The position numbers and the translations under genes were made by a program. The notes beneath the pieces were generated by a model, which saw nothing but the letters and a program-made list of their open reading frames with translations, was not told the DNA's origin and searched no databases. A DNA stretch of 64,000 nt from the NCBI GenBank assembly GCA_900541645.1, contig UQKQ01000003.1:1-64000 (forward strand), given 5' to 3'. The stretch's first letter is position 1. Every line of letters begins with the position of its first letter. This DNA is from an uncultured Collinsella sp. Its GTDB lineage: Bacteria; Actinomycetota; Coriobacteriia; Coriobacteriales; Coriobacteriaceae. Shown in pieces: positions 32,933 through 41,971 of this stretch.

Positions 32933-34246
32933 ATGGACGAACTTTTTCACGTCAGTGAGCGCAAGTCCACAATCGGGACCGAACTTCGCGCTGGACTGAC
33001 AACATTCCTGGCGATGGCCTACATCATCGCCGTCAACCCCGCGGTGCTCTCGGGTGCCGGCATCGACGCGGGAGCGCTCGCCTGCGCCACCTGCCTGGGC
33101 GCTGGCATCATGACCATCTGCATGGGCATCTTCGCCAACCGCCCGCTCGCCTGCGCGTCGGGCCTGGGCATCAACGCCATGATCGCGGGCATCACCACCA
33201 CCATGTGCGGCGGTGACTGGCACGTGGCCATGAGCGTTATCTTCCTCGAGGGTGTCGTCATCTTGCTGCTCGTCCTTTGCGGCCTGCGCGAGGCCATCAT
33301 GGATGCCATCCCCGTGGTCCTGCGCCACGCCATCTCGGTGGGTCTGGGCCTGTTTATCGCCATGATCGGCCTGTGCGACGCCGGCATCATCACCGCTGGC
33401 GCCGGTACGCTCGTCGGCTTGGGCGACATCACCTCCCCCACCTTTATCGTCGGCATCATCTCCATCGTCGTGACGGTTGCCCTGGCTTCCCGCAACGTGC
33501 CGGGCTCGCTGCTCATCGGCATCATCGTTGCCGTTATCGCCGGTATTCCGCTGGGCGTCACCCATGCGCCCGAGGGCCTCATCGCACCGCTCGACTTCTC
33601 GACCTTTGGCGCCCCGTTTGCCAGCACCGCCGATGGCAACATGGCCATCGTGAAGGTTCTGACCGACCCGATGCTGCTCGTCGTTGCCTTCTCGCTGCTC
33701 ATGAGTGACTTCTTCGACACCATGGGCACCGCGATGGCCGTCGCCAAGCAGGGCGAGTTCTTGACCGAGGACGGCAATGTCGAGGACATCCGTCCCATCC
33801 TGGTCGTCGACTCCGTGGCCGCTGCTGCCGGTGGCTTTATGGGCGTCTCCTCCATCACCACCTTCGTCGAGTCCACCTCTGGCGCTGCCGACGGTGGCCG
33901 CACGGGCCTCACCTCTGTCACCACCGGCGTGCTGTTCATTCTCGCCGCGTTCTTCTCCCCCATCGTCACCATCGTTTCCAGCGCCGCCACCTGCGGTGCT
34001 CTGGTCTACGTCGGTTACCTCATGATGAGCGAGGCCTCCGAGATCGACTGGTCCGACGTGTCGCAGGGTTTCCCGGCGTTCATGATTGTCGCCGGCGTGC
34101 CCTTCACTTACTCCATCTCTGCCGGCATTGGCCTGGGCTTTATCGCCTACGTGATCGTCGCGCTCTTTAAGGGCGAGGCTTCCAAGATTAAGCCGCTCAT
34201 GTGGATCGCAGCCCTTGCCTTCCTCGTCTACTTCTTTGTAGCGTAG
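32933..34246 (+). CDS. NCS2 (AzgA-type) purine nucleobase permease
   Basis: Proton-coupled uptake of hypoxanthine, guanine or adenine. 437 residues from the ATG preceded by AAGGAAAGGG. Family pieces: SVSERKS-like start (FHVSERKSTIGTELRAGLTT), FLAMAYIIAVNPAVLSGAG, ASGLGINAMIAGITTTMCGG, ISVGLGLFIAMIGLCDAGI, SDFFDTMGTAMAVAKQGEFL and STSGAADGGRTGLTSVTTGV then LFILAAFFSPI. About 12-14 helices. The last 45 bases of the gene are repeated at 36249 as part of a tandem duplication. No purine riboswitch is visible upstream. Confidence 0.9.
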   Translation: MDELFHVSERKSTIGTELRAGLTTFLAMAYIIAVNPAVLSGAGIDAGALACATCLGAGIMTICMGIFANRPLACASGLGINAMIAGITTTMCGGDWHVAMSVIFLEGVVILLLVLCGLREAIMDAIPVVLRHAISVGLGLFIAMIGLCDAGIITAGAGTLVGLGDITSPTFIVGIISIVVTVALASRNVPGSLLIGIIVAVIAGIPLGVTHAPEGLIAPLDFSTFGAPFASTADGNMAIVKVLTDPMLLVVAFSLLMSDFFDTMGTAMAVAKQGEFLTEDGNVEDIRPILVVDSVAAAAGGFMGVSSITTFVESTSGAADGGRTGLTSVTTGVLFILAAFFSPIVTIVSSAATCGALVYVGYLMMSEASEIDWSDVSQGFPAFMIVAGVPFTYSISAGIGLGFIAYVIVALFKGEASKIKPLMWIAALAFLVYFFVA

Positions 34247-34270
34247 GCGCAAGATTTGCAATACCAAACA

Positions 34271-34313
34271 GCAAAGCGCGGAGTCGCATCGAGCGGCTCC
34301 GCGCTTTGCTTTT
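34271..34313 (+). terminator. Rho-independent terminator of the permease gene
   Basis: GCAAAGCGCGGAG...CTCCGCGCTTTGC stem then TTTT. A copy occurs at 36320. Confidence 0.85.
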
Positions 34314-34453
34314 AAAGCCAGGCGCCACACGGACGCGCGATGTATTGCTTCGCAAGTTTTGGACGTTTTGCTCTCCAAACGGCACTACCGCCGGCTACAT
34401 CCTGCAGATATGCTGGGCGTAATCGCATAGGCCCTATGAGGATGGGAGTAACC

Positions 34454-36226
34454 ATGGCCGCCTTGTTCACGACCCCCAAGCGCAATGACAAAACCTCTGG
34501 AGCCCATTTTGTCGAGCCCGACGTGCGCCGTCGCACGCTGCTCGCACACGGCAGCTGGCGCCGCGTGACACGCCGCATCGTTGTAGGCGCCGTATGCGCG
34601 CTCACGGTAAGTTCGCTGCTCATGCCGAGCGTCTCGCTCGCGGCCGAGTGGGTGGACGTCGGCGGCACCCAATACAACGCCGGCACCGCGGCGGGCGACG
34701 CCGCCGGCACCTGGAGCTGGGACGGCGCCAACGACATGAAGCTCAACGGCTATAACGGCGGCGCGATCGAGGCAGCGGGCAAGCTCAACGTGAGCTACGA
34801 GGGCAACAACACCGTCACTAACGACAACGGCCGCGGCATCAAGGTTAAGGATGGCGCGAACGAGAACGCCGAGCTTAATATTCAGGGCGACGCGTCCAGC
34901 ACGCTCAACGTGACATCTTCTCGTGACGCCATCACTTCCGTCGGCAACATCAACATCGACGGCGCTGGCACTGTCAACGCCACGAGCACCGAGCACGATG
35001 CCATCGATGCCGGGGGCGATGTCACCATCAAGGGCTCGGGAAACGTTAACGCCACGGGCGATTCGGATGGCATCAGGGCCGACGGCAACATCACGATCGA
35101 CAACAGCGGAACCGTCACCGCCAAGGCCACCGAGGATCAGGGTATCGATGCTAACGAGAACCTCATCATAAAGGGCGGCGGCAAGGTAGAGGCAAGCTCT
35201 ATCAAAGACAATGCGATTTGGGCCGACGGCAACATCGAGATCTCGGGTGGCAGCCAGGTCAAGGCAAGCTCCGAGGAAGACGCCGCCATCGACGGTAAAA
35301 ACAGCCTCACGGTCACGAACGCTTCCCTCAACGCAAGTGGCGTTGGGTATGGCATCTATGTCTACAAGGGCATCACGCTCGATGGCGCGACCGTGACGGT
35401 CCGCGCAAGCTCAGATGGCGGGGAAGCCAGCGCACTCTTCACCGATGAGGACGACATCGTCATCAAGAACGGCTCGACTGTGGATGCGCTCGCAGAAGGC
35501 AGGTTCTCGGTTGCAATCTCCACCAGTAATTTCTACTCCGACGAAGCGGGTGGCCATATCTACATCAGCGACTCCGTTGTCAAGGCCATAGCCCGCTATG
35601 CCGAGACCGGCGGCGACGGCCCCGACCACTACAGTGGAGACCAAAACGACGAAATCATCCCTGAGTCCGAGGGCCTGAACATCGGCATCTTCGCGCAGAC
35701 CGAGAAGGGCATCACGCCCGCGACCATCTCGATCGTCCGCAGCAAGGTCACGGCCGAGGGAGACACGGCGGCTATCTTCGCCCTTGCCATGAGCGCGGAC
35801 GGCAAGGCGATCGGCACCATCGAAATCAAGGACGCCATCATCCAGACGCCTGCAGGCGGCAAAGTCATTGACTATCGCAACAAGGAAGAGCTCAGCGACG
35901 GCATCGTCTACGAGGCGGGGCAGACCATTGGCACGGGCGATGCCACGATTGACTCCCCCTATGACGCCGCTGTCGCCAAGAGCACGGTCATCGTGCCTCC
36001 CGAGGAGACCAAGCCCGAGGAAAAGCACGGCAAGACCAAGCCCGAGGGTTCCAAGTCCGAGGGCACGAAGACAACCAAGACCGTTGCAGTTGCAGCCAAG
36101 GGAGCCAAGACCGTCGGCAAGCTCGCGGCAACCGGCGACACCTCGAACACAGCCATCGTGGCAGCCGCCCTTGCGGGAACAGCCGCCATCGCCGCAGGCG
36201 CCCTGGCGAGTCGCAAACGTTCGTAA
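34454..36226 (+). CDS. sortase-anchored beta-helix surface protein, copy 1
   Basis: 590 residues from the ATG preceded by GGGAG. A long signal peptide with twin-Arg-like basic start (SWRRVTRRIVVGAVCALTVS, then SSLLMPSVSLAA). The mature part is repeats such as INIDGAGTVNATSTEHDAID, VTIKGSGNVNATGDSDGIRA and ITIDNSGTVTAKATEDQGID, a right-handed beta-helix of the carbohydrate-binding Cthe_2159 type. A Lys/Pro/Glu-rich wall-spanning segment follows, then KLAATGDTSNTAIVAAALAG and the tail ASRKRS. LAATG fits the LAxTG motif of class E sortases in actinobacteria. Acidic Asp residues suggest calcium binding. Ligand unknown. Confidence 0.8.
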   Translation: MAALFTTPKRNDKTSGAHFVEPDVRRRTLLAHGSWRRVTRRIVVGAVCALTVSSLLMPSVSLAAEWVDVGGTQYNAGTAAGDAAGTWSWDGANDMKLNGYNGGAIEAAGKLNVSYEGNNTVTNDNGRGIKVKDGANENAELNIQGDASSTLNVTSSRDAITSVGNINIDGAGTVNATSTEHDAIDAGGDVTIKGSGNVNATGDSDGIRADGNITIDNSGTVTAKATEDQGIDANENLIIKGGGKVEASSIKDNAIWADGNIEISGGSQVKASSEEDAAIDGKNSLTVTNASLNASGVGYGIYVYKGITLDGATVTVRASSDGGEASALFTDEDDIVIKNGSTVDALAEGRFSVAISTSNFYSDEAGGHIYISDSVVKAIARYAETGGDGPDHYSGDQNDEIIPESEGLNIGIFAQTEKGITPATISIVRSKVTAEGDTAAIFALAMSADGKAIGTIEIKDAIIQTPAGGKVIDYRNKEELSDGIVYEAGQTIGTGDATIDSPYDAAVAKSTVIVPPEETKPEEKHGKTKPEGSKSEGTKTTKTVAVAAKGAKTVGKLAATGDTSNTAIVAAALAGTAAIAAGALASRKRS

Positions 36227-36248
36227 ACACTTTTTCGCACAGGACGGG

Positions 36249-36293
36249 TGGATCGCAGCCCTTGCCTTCCCCGTCTACTTCTTCGTAGCGTAA
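36249..36293 (+). pseudogene. duplicated 3' end of the purine permease gene
   Basis: Reads WIAALAFPVYFFVA and stop; the permease ends WIAALAFLVYFFVA and stop, one difference in 14 residues. No coding capacity; it marks the left edge of the duplicated unit. Confidence 0.9.
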
Positions 36294-36319
36294 GGGCAAG
36301 GCTGCAAAAGCTGAACAAT

Positions 36320-36356
36320 AAAGCGCGGAGTCGCCATGCGGCCCCGCGCTTTTCTT
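36320..36356 (+). terminator. duplicated terminator, now serving surface protein copy 1
   Basis: AAAGCGCGG...CCCGCGCTTTT, a copy of the permease terminator in a new position 94 bases after the copy 1 stop. Confidence 0.75.
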
Positions 36357-36497
36357 TTAGCGTCAGTCCCTGCGCCGGCGTGCGGCCTATTTCTCCCCCA
36401 TTTTGGCCATTTTGCCCTCCAAACGGCACTACCGCCGGCAACATCCAGCAGATACGCTGAACCTAGCCGTATAGGCCCTATGAGAACGGGAGCAACC

Positions 36498-38288
36498 ATG
36501 GCAGCCTTGTTCACGACCCCCAAACGCAATGACACTACCGCCGGAACCCATGTTGCCGAACCCGACGTTCGCCGTCGCATAGGACTCGCGCACGGCAGCT
36601 GGCGCCGCGTGACGCGCCGCATCGTCGTAGGCGCCGTGTGCGCGCTCACGGTGAGCTCGCTGCTCATGCCGAGCGTCTCGCTCGCGGCGGAATGGGTCAA
36701 GGTCGGCGAAACCAAATACAACGCCGGCACTGCGACGGGCGACGAGACCGGCACCTGGTCGTGGGACGGCGCCGACGACTTGAAGCTCAACAACTATAAC
36801 GGCGGCGAGATCCAGGCCGCAGGCAAGCTCAACGTGAATTACTCGGGAAACAACATCGTCACTGCCGACTGGATCGAAGGCATCAAGGCTTCTCATGGCA
36901 AGAATGAGAACGCCGAGCTCAATATCCAAGGCGACGCGGGCAGCACGCTCAGCGTGACATCTACTGAGGACGCTATCCTCTCCACGGGTAATATCAACAT
37001 CGACGGAGCCGGATCCGTCAACGCCACGAGCGCTGGGTTTGATGCCATCGACGCCGAGGGCGATCTCGCTATCAAAGGTTCGGGCAACGTCAACGCCACG
37101 GGCGTATCGGATGGCATCAGGGCAAACGGCAATATCACGATTGACGACAGCGGGGCCGTCACCGCCAGGGCTACCAAGGACAAGGGTATCGGAACCGACA
37201 AGAACCTCACCATCAAGGGTGGCGGCACAGTCGAGGCAAGCTCAGCCGATGGTGAGGCCATTTGGAGCGGCGGCAACATCAATATCTCGGACGGCAGCCA
37301 GGTCAAGGCGAGCTCCGAGAAAGACGCCGCCGTCGAGGCCAAGGGCAGCCTCGCAGCCACAAACGCCTCCCTCAACGCAAACGGTGTTGAATATGGCGTC
37401 TATGCCCACAAGGGCATCACACTCGATCATGCAAACGTGACAGTCCGCGCAAGTAAAGGCAGATACGGTGACGCCATTGCCCTCTTCACCTACCAAGACG
37501 ATATCGTCGTCAAGAACGGCTCCACCGTGGACGCGTTTGCGGAAGGCGAGGTTTCGGCTGCATTCTCCACCAGAAACGATCGACCCAACGAGGAGGGTGG
37601 CCACATCTACATCAGCGACTCCGTTGTCAAGGCCATAGCCCGCTATGTCGAGAACGGCGACGGCCCCATCCCCTACAGCGAAAACCAAGATGGTGAGACG
37701 AGCCCCGAGCCCCAAGGCGAGAACATCGGCATCATCGCCCAGACCAGCGAGGGCGTCACACCCGCAGTCATCTCGATCATCCGCAGCAAGGTAACGGCCG
37801 AAGGAGATACAGCGGCAATCTTTGCCCGTGCCATGAGCGCTGACGGCAAGACAATCGGCACCATCAAGATTGAGAACGCCGCCATCCAGACGCCCGAAGG
37901 CGGCAAGGTCATTGACTATCGCAAGCTCCGTGACGGCATCTACGAGGCAGGCCAAGCCATCGGCACGGGCGACGCTGTGATCGACTCCCCCTATAACGAA
38001 GCTGTCGCCAAGAGCATGGTCATCGCACCTCCCGAGGTAGCCAAGCCGGAAGACCCCAAGCCCGACGAGACCAAGCCCGCAGAAAGCAAGCCCGCGGAGT
38101 CCAAGCAGAACCCCAAGCCTGAGGGCTCAAAGCCGACCAAGGCCGCTGCGGCTTCAATCACGAAAGCCAAGACTACCGGCGTGCTCGCGGCAACCGGCGA
38201 CACCTCGGGTGCGGCCATCGTGGCAACCGTCCTTGCGGGAACAGCCGCTATCGCCGCAGGCACCATGGCGAGCCGCAAGCGCTCTTAG
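36498..38288 (+). CDS. sortase-anchored beta-helix surface protein, copy 2
   Basis: 596 residues, paralogue of the preceding gene, with near-identical signal region (SWRRVTRRIVVGAVCALTVS) and C-terminus (LAATGDTSGAAIVATVLAG, TMASRKRS). Repeats include INIDGAGSVNATSAGFDAID, LAIKGSGNVNATGVSDGIRA and ISDGSQVKASSEKDAAVEAK. The wall-spanning segment is longer than in copy 1 and contains a short repeat (DPKPDETKPAESKPAESKQ). The ATG follows GGGAGC. Divergence in the middle of the mature part suggests changing binding specificity or antigenic drift rather than redundancy. Confidence 0.8.
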   Translation: MAALFTTPKRNDTTAGTHVAEPDVRRRIGLAHGSWRRVTRRIVVGAVCALTVSSLLMPSVSLAAEWVKVGETKYNAGTATGDETGTWSWDGADDLKLNNYNGGEIQAAGKLNVNYSGNNIVTADWIEGIKASHGKNENAELNIQGDAGSTLSVTSTEDAILSTGNINIDGAGSVNATSAGFDAIDAEGDLAIKGSGNVNATGVSDGIRANGNITIDDSGAVTARATKDKGIGTDKNLTIKGGGTVEASSADGEAIWSGGNINISDGSQVKASSEKDAAVEAKGSLAATNASLNANGVEYGVYAHKGITLDHANVTVRASKGRYGDAIALFTYQDDIVVKNGSTVDAFAEGEVSAAFSTRNDRPNEEGGHIYISDSVVKAIARYVENGDGPIPYSENQDGETSPEPQGENIGIIAQTSEGVTPAVISIIRSKVTAEGDTAAIFARAMSADGKTIGTIKIENAAIQTPEGGKVIDYRKLRDGIYEAGQAIGTGDAVIDSPYNEAVAKSMVIAPPEVAKPEDPKPDETKPAESKPAESKQNPKPEGSKPTKAAAASITKAKTTGVLAATGDTSGAAIVATVLAGTAAIAAGTMASRKRS

Positions 38289-38346
38289 ACGCCTCTGCGC
38301 ACATGGCAGCTCCCGCGAAGGCCCCGAGTCCCAGCACCGTTTAACT

Positions 38347-38383
38347 ACGCCACCGCCGAGCTCCCCTCCGGCGGTGGCGTTTT
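38347..38383 (+). terminator. Rho-independent terminator of surface protein copy 2
   Basis: ACGCCACCGCCG...CGGCGGTGGCGT stem followed by TTTT. Confidence 0.85.
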
Positions 38384-38495
38384 CCATATGCGTCCGCAGG
38401 GTATGCACGAGATTGTCTTTGGTCTAGCCCAACCTGCATGAGCCGGCGTGCGACAATGGGGGCCGTCGATATCACAACGCCGAGAGAAGCCCGTC

Positions 38496-39161
38496 ATGGA
38501 AGCGCATCAAAAGCAGATAACCGTTCATGCACAGCATGCCGAAAGCGCACCAGTCATCTATCTTCCCGTGGTCATGGGCGACGGCACGGAGGTTTATGAA
38601 CGCTGCCGAGAGCTCAACTGCCCGCCCTTCACGCTTGTCGGCATTGGCAGCCTCAACTGGAATCGCGAGCTGAGCCCCTGGGAATGCGACGGAACTATAC
38701 GAGATGCCGAACCCTTTGGCGGACAGGCTGCTGGTTTTCTTGACGAGTTGTTGAAGCAGATAATCCCAGAGGCCGAATCATCGCTCCCGCAACCACCCAC
38801 CTGGCGCGGCGTTGCCGGCTACTCGTTGGCGGGTCTTTTTGCACTGTGGACACTTTGGCAAACCGATGTCTTTGAGCGCGCGGCGAGTGCATCGGGGTCG
38901 CTGTGGTTTCCCGGTTTTATCGACTACGCGCACGAGCACACGATGCCGAACGCGCCCGATGCCGTCTACCTGTCGCTCGGCAAAAAAGAGACCAAGACGC
39001 CCAACCGCATGATGCGGCACGTACTCGACGACACACGCGCGATGGAAGCGCTGCTCGTCGAGCGCGGCATTCCAACAACGCTGGAGCTCAACCCCGGCAA
39101 TCACTTTGCCCAAACCGACTTGCGCATGGCCCGCGGCATCCACTGGATACTGAATCATTAA
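38496..39161 (+). CDS. esterase D/Fes-like alpha/beta hydrolase
   Basis: 221 residues from the ATG at 38496. Elements of the putative-esterase family: YLPVVMGDGTEVY near the N-terminus, a catalytic-nucleophile elbow GVAGYSLAGLFALW (GYSLAG), ASASGSLWFPGFIDY, VYLSLGKKETKTPNRMM and a C-terminal ELNPGNHFAQTDLR where the His would complete the triad. The substrate is not evident; related proteins hydrolyse siderophore or short acyl esters. Stand-alone gene with its own terminator. Confidence 0.75.
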   Translation: MEAHQKQITVHAQHAESAPVIYLPVVMGDGTEVYERCRELNCPPFTLVGIGSLNWNRELSPWECDGTIRDAEPFGGQAAGFLDELLKQIIPEAESSLPQPPTWRGVAGYSLAGLFALWTLWQTDVFERAASASGSLWFPGFIDYAHEHTMPNAPDAVYLSLGKKETKTPNRMMRHVLDDTRAMEALLVERGIPTTLELNPGNHFAQTDLRMARGIHWILNH

Positions 39162-39163
39162 AA

Positions 39164-39204
39164 ATGGTGCCCACGCGCATATACGCATGGGCACCATATC
39201 TTGT
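39164..39204. terminator. Rho-independent terminator between convergent genes
   Basis: ATGGTGCCCA pairs with TGGGCACCAT, preceded by AAAA and followed by a T-rich tract; serves the hydrolase and the opposing permease. Confidence 0.75.
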
Positions 39205-39222
39205 TTTAGCTGAACGCAGCTG

Positions 39223-40557
39223 CTACTCAGCAGCCTCCTCAAGCTCGGAGACATCAAACTCAAAGTCGTTACCCGGCAGAATCGCGTTGAGCACGATACC
39301 CACCAGCGAGCCCGCGGCAAGGCCGGAAAGCGAAATCGTCACGCCGCCCAGCTCCAGCACGATGGCACCGGCGGTGCTATAGGCAATGCCGAGCGAAAGC
39401 ACGAGCACCAGAGCTGCCACCAGCACGTTGCGGTTGTTCTGGAAATCGACCTGGTTTTCGATAAGGTTGCGTACGCCCACGGCACTGATCATGCCATAGA
39501 GCACGAGCGACACGCCGCCGATTACACACGCCGGCATGGCCGCAATGACGGCCGCGAACTTGGGGCAGAACGAAAGCACGATGGCGCAGCACGCGGCAAT
39601 GCGAATCACGCGCGGGTCGAACACACGCGTCAGAGCAAGCACGCCGGTGTTCTCGCCATAGGTAGTGTTGGCCGGAGCACCAAAGAGCGAAGCCAGAATC
39701 GTGGCAAGGCCATCGCCGAGCAGCGTGCGATGCAGGCCGGGATCGGCGATGTAGTTACGCTCGCAAGTGGAGCCAATAGCGGAGATATCACCGATATGCT
39801 CGATCATGGTTGCGAAGGCCAGCGGCATGATAGTGATGATGGCCGTCGTGGCGAGGCCGCTATCAAACTGCGGCCCAAAGAGTGCAAACACTGTGTTGTC
39901 CCACACGACGGGCAAGCCAACCCAGGGAGCGGCGGCAACGCCCGAAAAATCGACCTCGCCCAGCGCGGTCGCAACGGCATAGCTCACCACAACGCCCAGC
40001 AAAATCGGCACAATCTTGACCATGCCGCGACCCCAAATATTGCAGATGACGATTACGGCGACGGCAACCACGGCAACGAGCCAGTTGGTCTGGCAGTTGG
40101 CAATAGCGGAGCTTGCCAGGATCAGACCGATCGAAATGACGATGGGGCCCGTCACCACCGGCGGGAAGAAGCGCATGACGCGCTTGGCACCAAACGCACG
40201 GAAGAGCGCCGCGAGCACCGGATAGAGCAATCCGGCGCAGGCAACGCCCAGACAAGCGTAAGGCAATAGCTCGGCCTCGCCGTTGGGTGCAATGGCAGCA
40301 TAACCGGCAATAAAGGCAAACGATGAGCCCAAGAATGCGGGGACCTTACCGCGCGACAGGAAATGGAACAGCAGCGTGCCCAAGCCGGCAAACAAAAGCG
40401 TTGCCGAAACCGAGAGACCAGTGAGCACGGGCACCAGCACCGTGGCACCAAACATGGCAAACAGGTGCTGTAGGCCGAGCAAAAACATGCGCGGGCGACC
40501 GAGCGACGATGCATCGTAGATGGCATCGGTGACGGCGGGCGTCGAAGACCGGGACAT
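39223..40557 (-). CDS. uracil/xanthine permease (NCS2 family)
   Basis: 444 residues from the ATG at 40557 preceded by GAAAGGA; the longer frame upstream has no site. Twelve or more hydrophobic segments, with LLGLQHLFAMFGATVLVPVL at the first helix, FLGSSFAFIAGYAAIA, VVTGPIVISIGLILASSAIA, FATMIEHIGDISAIG (the family's substrate-binding Glu/His region) and GAPANTTYGENTGVLALTRV (NxGxxxxT-type motif). The order matches UraA/PyrP. Substrate is uracil or xanthine; sequence alone does not separate them. No pyrimidine attenuator seen. Confidence 0.88.
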   Translation of the reverse strand: MSRSSTPAVTDAIYDASSLGRPRMFLLGLQHLFAMFGATVLVPVLTGLSVSATLLFAGLGTLLFHFLSRGKVPAFLGSSFAFIAGYAAIAPNGEAELLPYACLGVACAGLLYPVLAALFRAFGAKRVMRFFPPVVTGPIVISIGLILASSAIANCQTNWLVAVVAVAVIVICNIWGRGMVKIVPILLGVVVSYAVATALGEVDFSGVAAAPWVGLPVVWDNTVFALFGPQFDSGLATTAIITIMPLAFATMIEHIGDISAIGSTCERNYIADPGLHRTLLGDGLATILASLFGAPANTTYGENTGVLALTRVFDPRVIRIAACCAIVLSFCPKFAAVIAAMPACVIGGVSLVLYGMISAVGVRNLIENQVDFQNNRNVLVAALVLVLSLGIAYSTAGAIVLELGGVTISLSGLAAGSLVGIVLNAILPGNDFEFDVSELEEAAE

Positions 40558-40682
40558 GAGAGTCCTTTCAAAAAATGGAAGGGCGATCAGGCATATCGGA
40601 TAACCTGCCCGAACGATACGATCCGAACCATTGTACGCGATACGCAATGCCTCGCACGCGCCGCCACCTGCAAACGGTAGCG

Positions 40683-41816
40683 TTACTTCCAAACGCGCTC
40701 GGCAATGCGCTTGACCAGCGCGATCTTTGCCCATTGCTCATCCTCGGTCAGCTTGTTGCCAATCTCGCAGCTGGCAAAGCCGCACTGGGGCGACAGGTAC
40801 AGGTTCTCGAGTGGCACGTACTTTGCGGCTTCGCGGATGCGCTCGACGATAGCATCCTCGTTCTCGAGCTCTGCCGCCTTGGTGGTTACCAAGCCCAGCA
40901 CGACCTTCTTGCCGGGAGCGACGTACTTGAGTGGCTCAAAGCCGCCGGCGCGCGGCGTGTCGAACTCCAGATAGAACGCATCGACATTCTCATGTGCGAA
41001 CAGGTACGGCGCGATGGGATCGTAGCCGCCCTCAAAGGCATAGGTGGAGTGGTAGTTGCCGCGGCACACGTGCGTGTTGATAACCAGATCGTCGGGCTTG
41101 CCCTCGATGGCGGCGTTGTTGAGCGCCACGCCCAGCTCGCTTACCTTTTGCAGGTCGACCGGGCTCATGCCGGTCTTGGACACAAAGTCGGTATCGCAAT
41201 AGATGCCCCAGGTGCAGTCATCAAACTGGATGTTGCGGCAGCCTGCTGCGTACAGGTCGGCGATCACCGTGCGATAAGCGGCTGCAATGGCGTCGGCAAG
41301 TTCCTCATCGGTCTTATAGACAGCGCGCAGGCTCTCCTGCTGGCCGTCGCAGCGATCGAGCGTGACCTCAGAGAACGTCTGGATCGGCGCCGGAATGGTC
41401 TGGCGTGCGACCTGGCCCTCCCCCTCAAGCGCCTTGACGAACTTAAAATGCTCGACGAACGGGTGGTTCTCGCCGCTGATGGGGCCGGTCACCACGGCGG
41501 TGTCGGCCGTCGTCTCCTCGTCATGGAACATATAACCCGTGCGTGAGGTGCGGCGCTCAATGCCGTTAAGGCCCCACATAAAATCGAGGTGCCAGTAGCT
41601 GCGGCGGAACTCGCCATCGGTGATCACCCGCAGGCCGGAGGCCTTCTGCTTGGCCACCAAATCGCGAATGGCATCGTCCTCGACGGCCTTAAGGCCGGAA
41701 GCGTCGAGTTTACCCGCGACATAGGCGGCACGGGCGTCCTTTACAGCCTGCGGACGAAGAAAACTGCCGACGATATCGGCGCGAAACGGCGCGTTCGGTT
41801 GAATCGAAGTGCTCAT
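40683..41816 (-). CDS. MetE-like cobalamin-independent methionine synthase family protein (YxjG/YxjH type)
   Basis: 377 residues from the ATG at 41816 (AGGGAGA upstream). Only the C-terminal catalytic barrel of MetE is present, as in YxjG/YxjH: FRADIVGSFLRPQAVKDARA at the start, RVITDGEFRRSYWHLDFMWG, IQFDDCTWG, zinc ligands VINTHVCRGNYHSTYAFEGG and LYLSPQCGFASCEIG. Members transfer methyl groups to homocysteine from simple folates or other donors; some act on other thiols. The LysR gene upstream on the same strand is probably its regulator. Confidence 0.82.
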   Translation of the reverse strand: MSTSIQPNAPFRADIVGSFLRPQAVKDARAAYVAGKLDASGLKAVEDDAIRDLVAKQKASGLRVITDGEFRRSYWHLDFMWGLNGIERRTSRTGYMFHDEETTADTAVVTGPISGENHPFVEHFKFVKALEGEGQVARQTIPAPIQTFSEVTLDRCDGQQESLRAVYKTDEELADAIAAAYRTVIADLYAAGCRNIQFDDCTWGIYCDTDFVSKTGMSPVDLQKVSELGVALNNAAIEGKPDDLVINTHVCRGNYHSTYAFEGGYDPIAPYLFAHENVDAFYLEFDTPRAGGFEPLKYVAPGKKVVLGLVTTKAAELENEDAIVERIREAAKYVPLENLYLSPQCGFASCEIGNKLTEDEQWAKIALVKRIAERVWK

Positions 41817-41971
41817 AGATATCTCCCTTTGCATTGGATGCTTTACTGGGACAGAGTATGAGCGCTCATATGACCATCGTAAAATATACGTTTATAACAG
41901 TTTGATATAGATGCTTCCTATATCAGTCTGGACTGCCATAAAGAGACTTGAACTGTGCGGAGCACAGCAGC

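Larger units (their letters stand above)
34201..38294. repeat. tandem duplication, two units of about 2,047 bases
   Basis: Unit 1 runs from about 34201 and unit 2 from about 36248. Each contains, in order, the 3' 45 bases of the purine permease gene, its terminator, a spacer with GCCGGC(T/A)ACATCC(T/A)GCAGATA and one LAATG surface-protein gene. The offset between corresponding positions in the permease tail is 2,047 bases. The copies have diverged, more in the genes' middle than at the ends. Confidence 0.85.

Noticed and set aside
32900..34378. 492-residue minus-strand frame opposite the purine permease
   Set aside because: Asp/Gly/His-rich low-complexity translation, the complement of membrane-helix codons.
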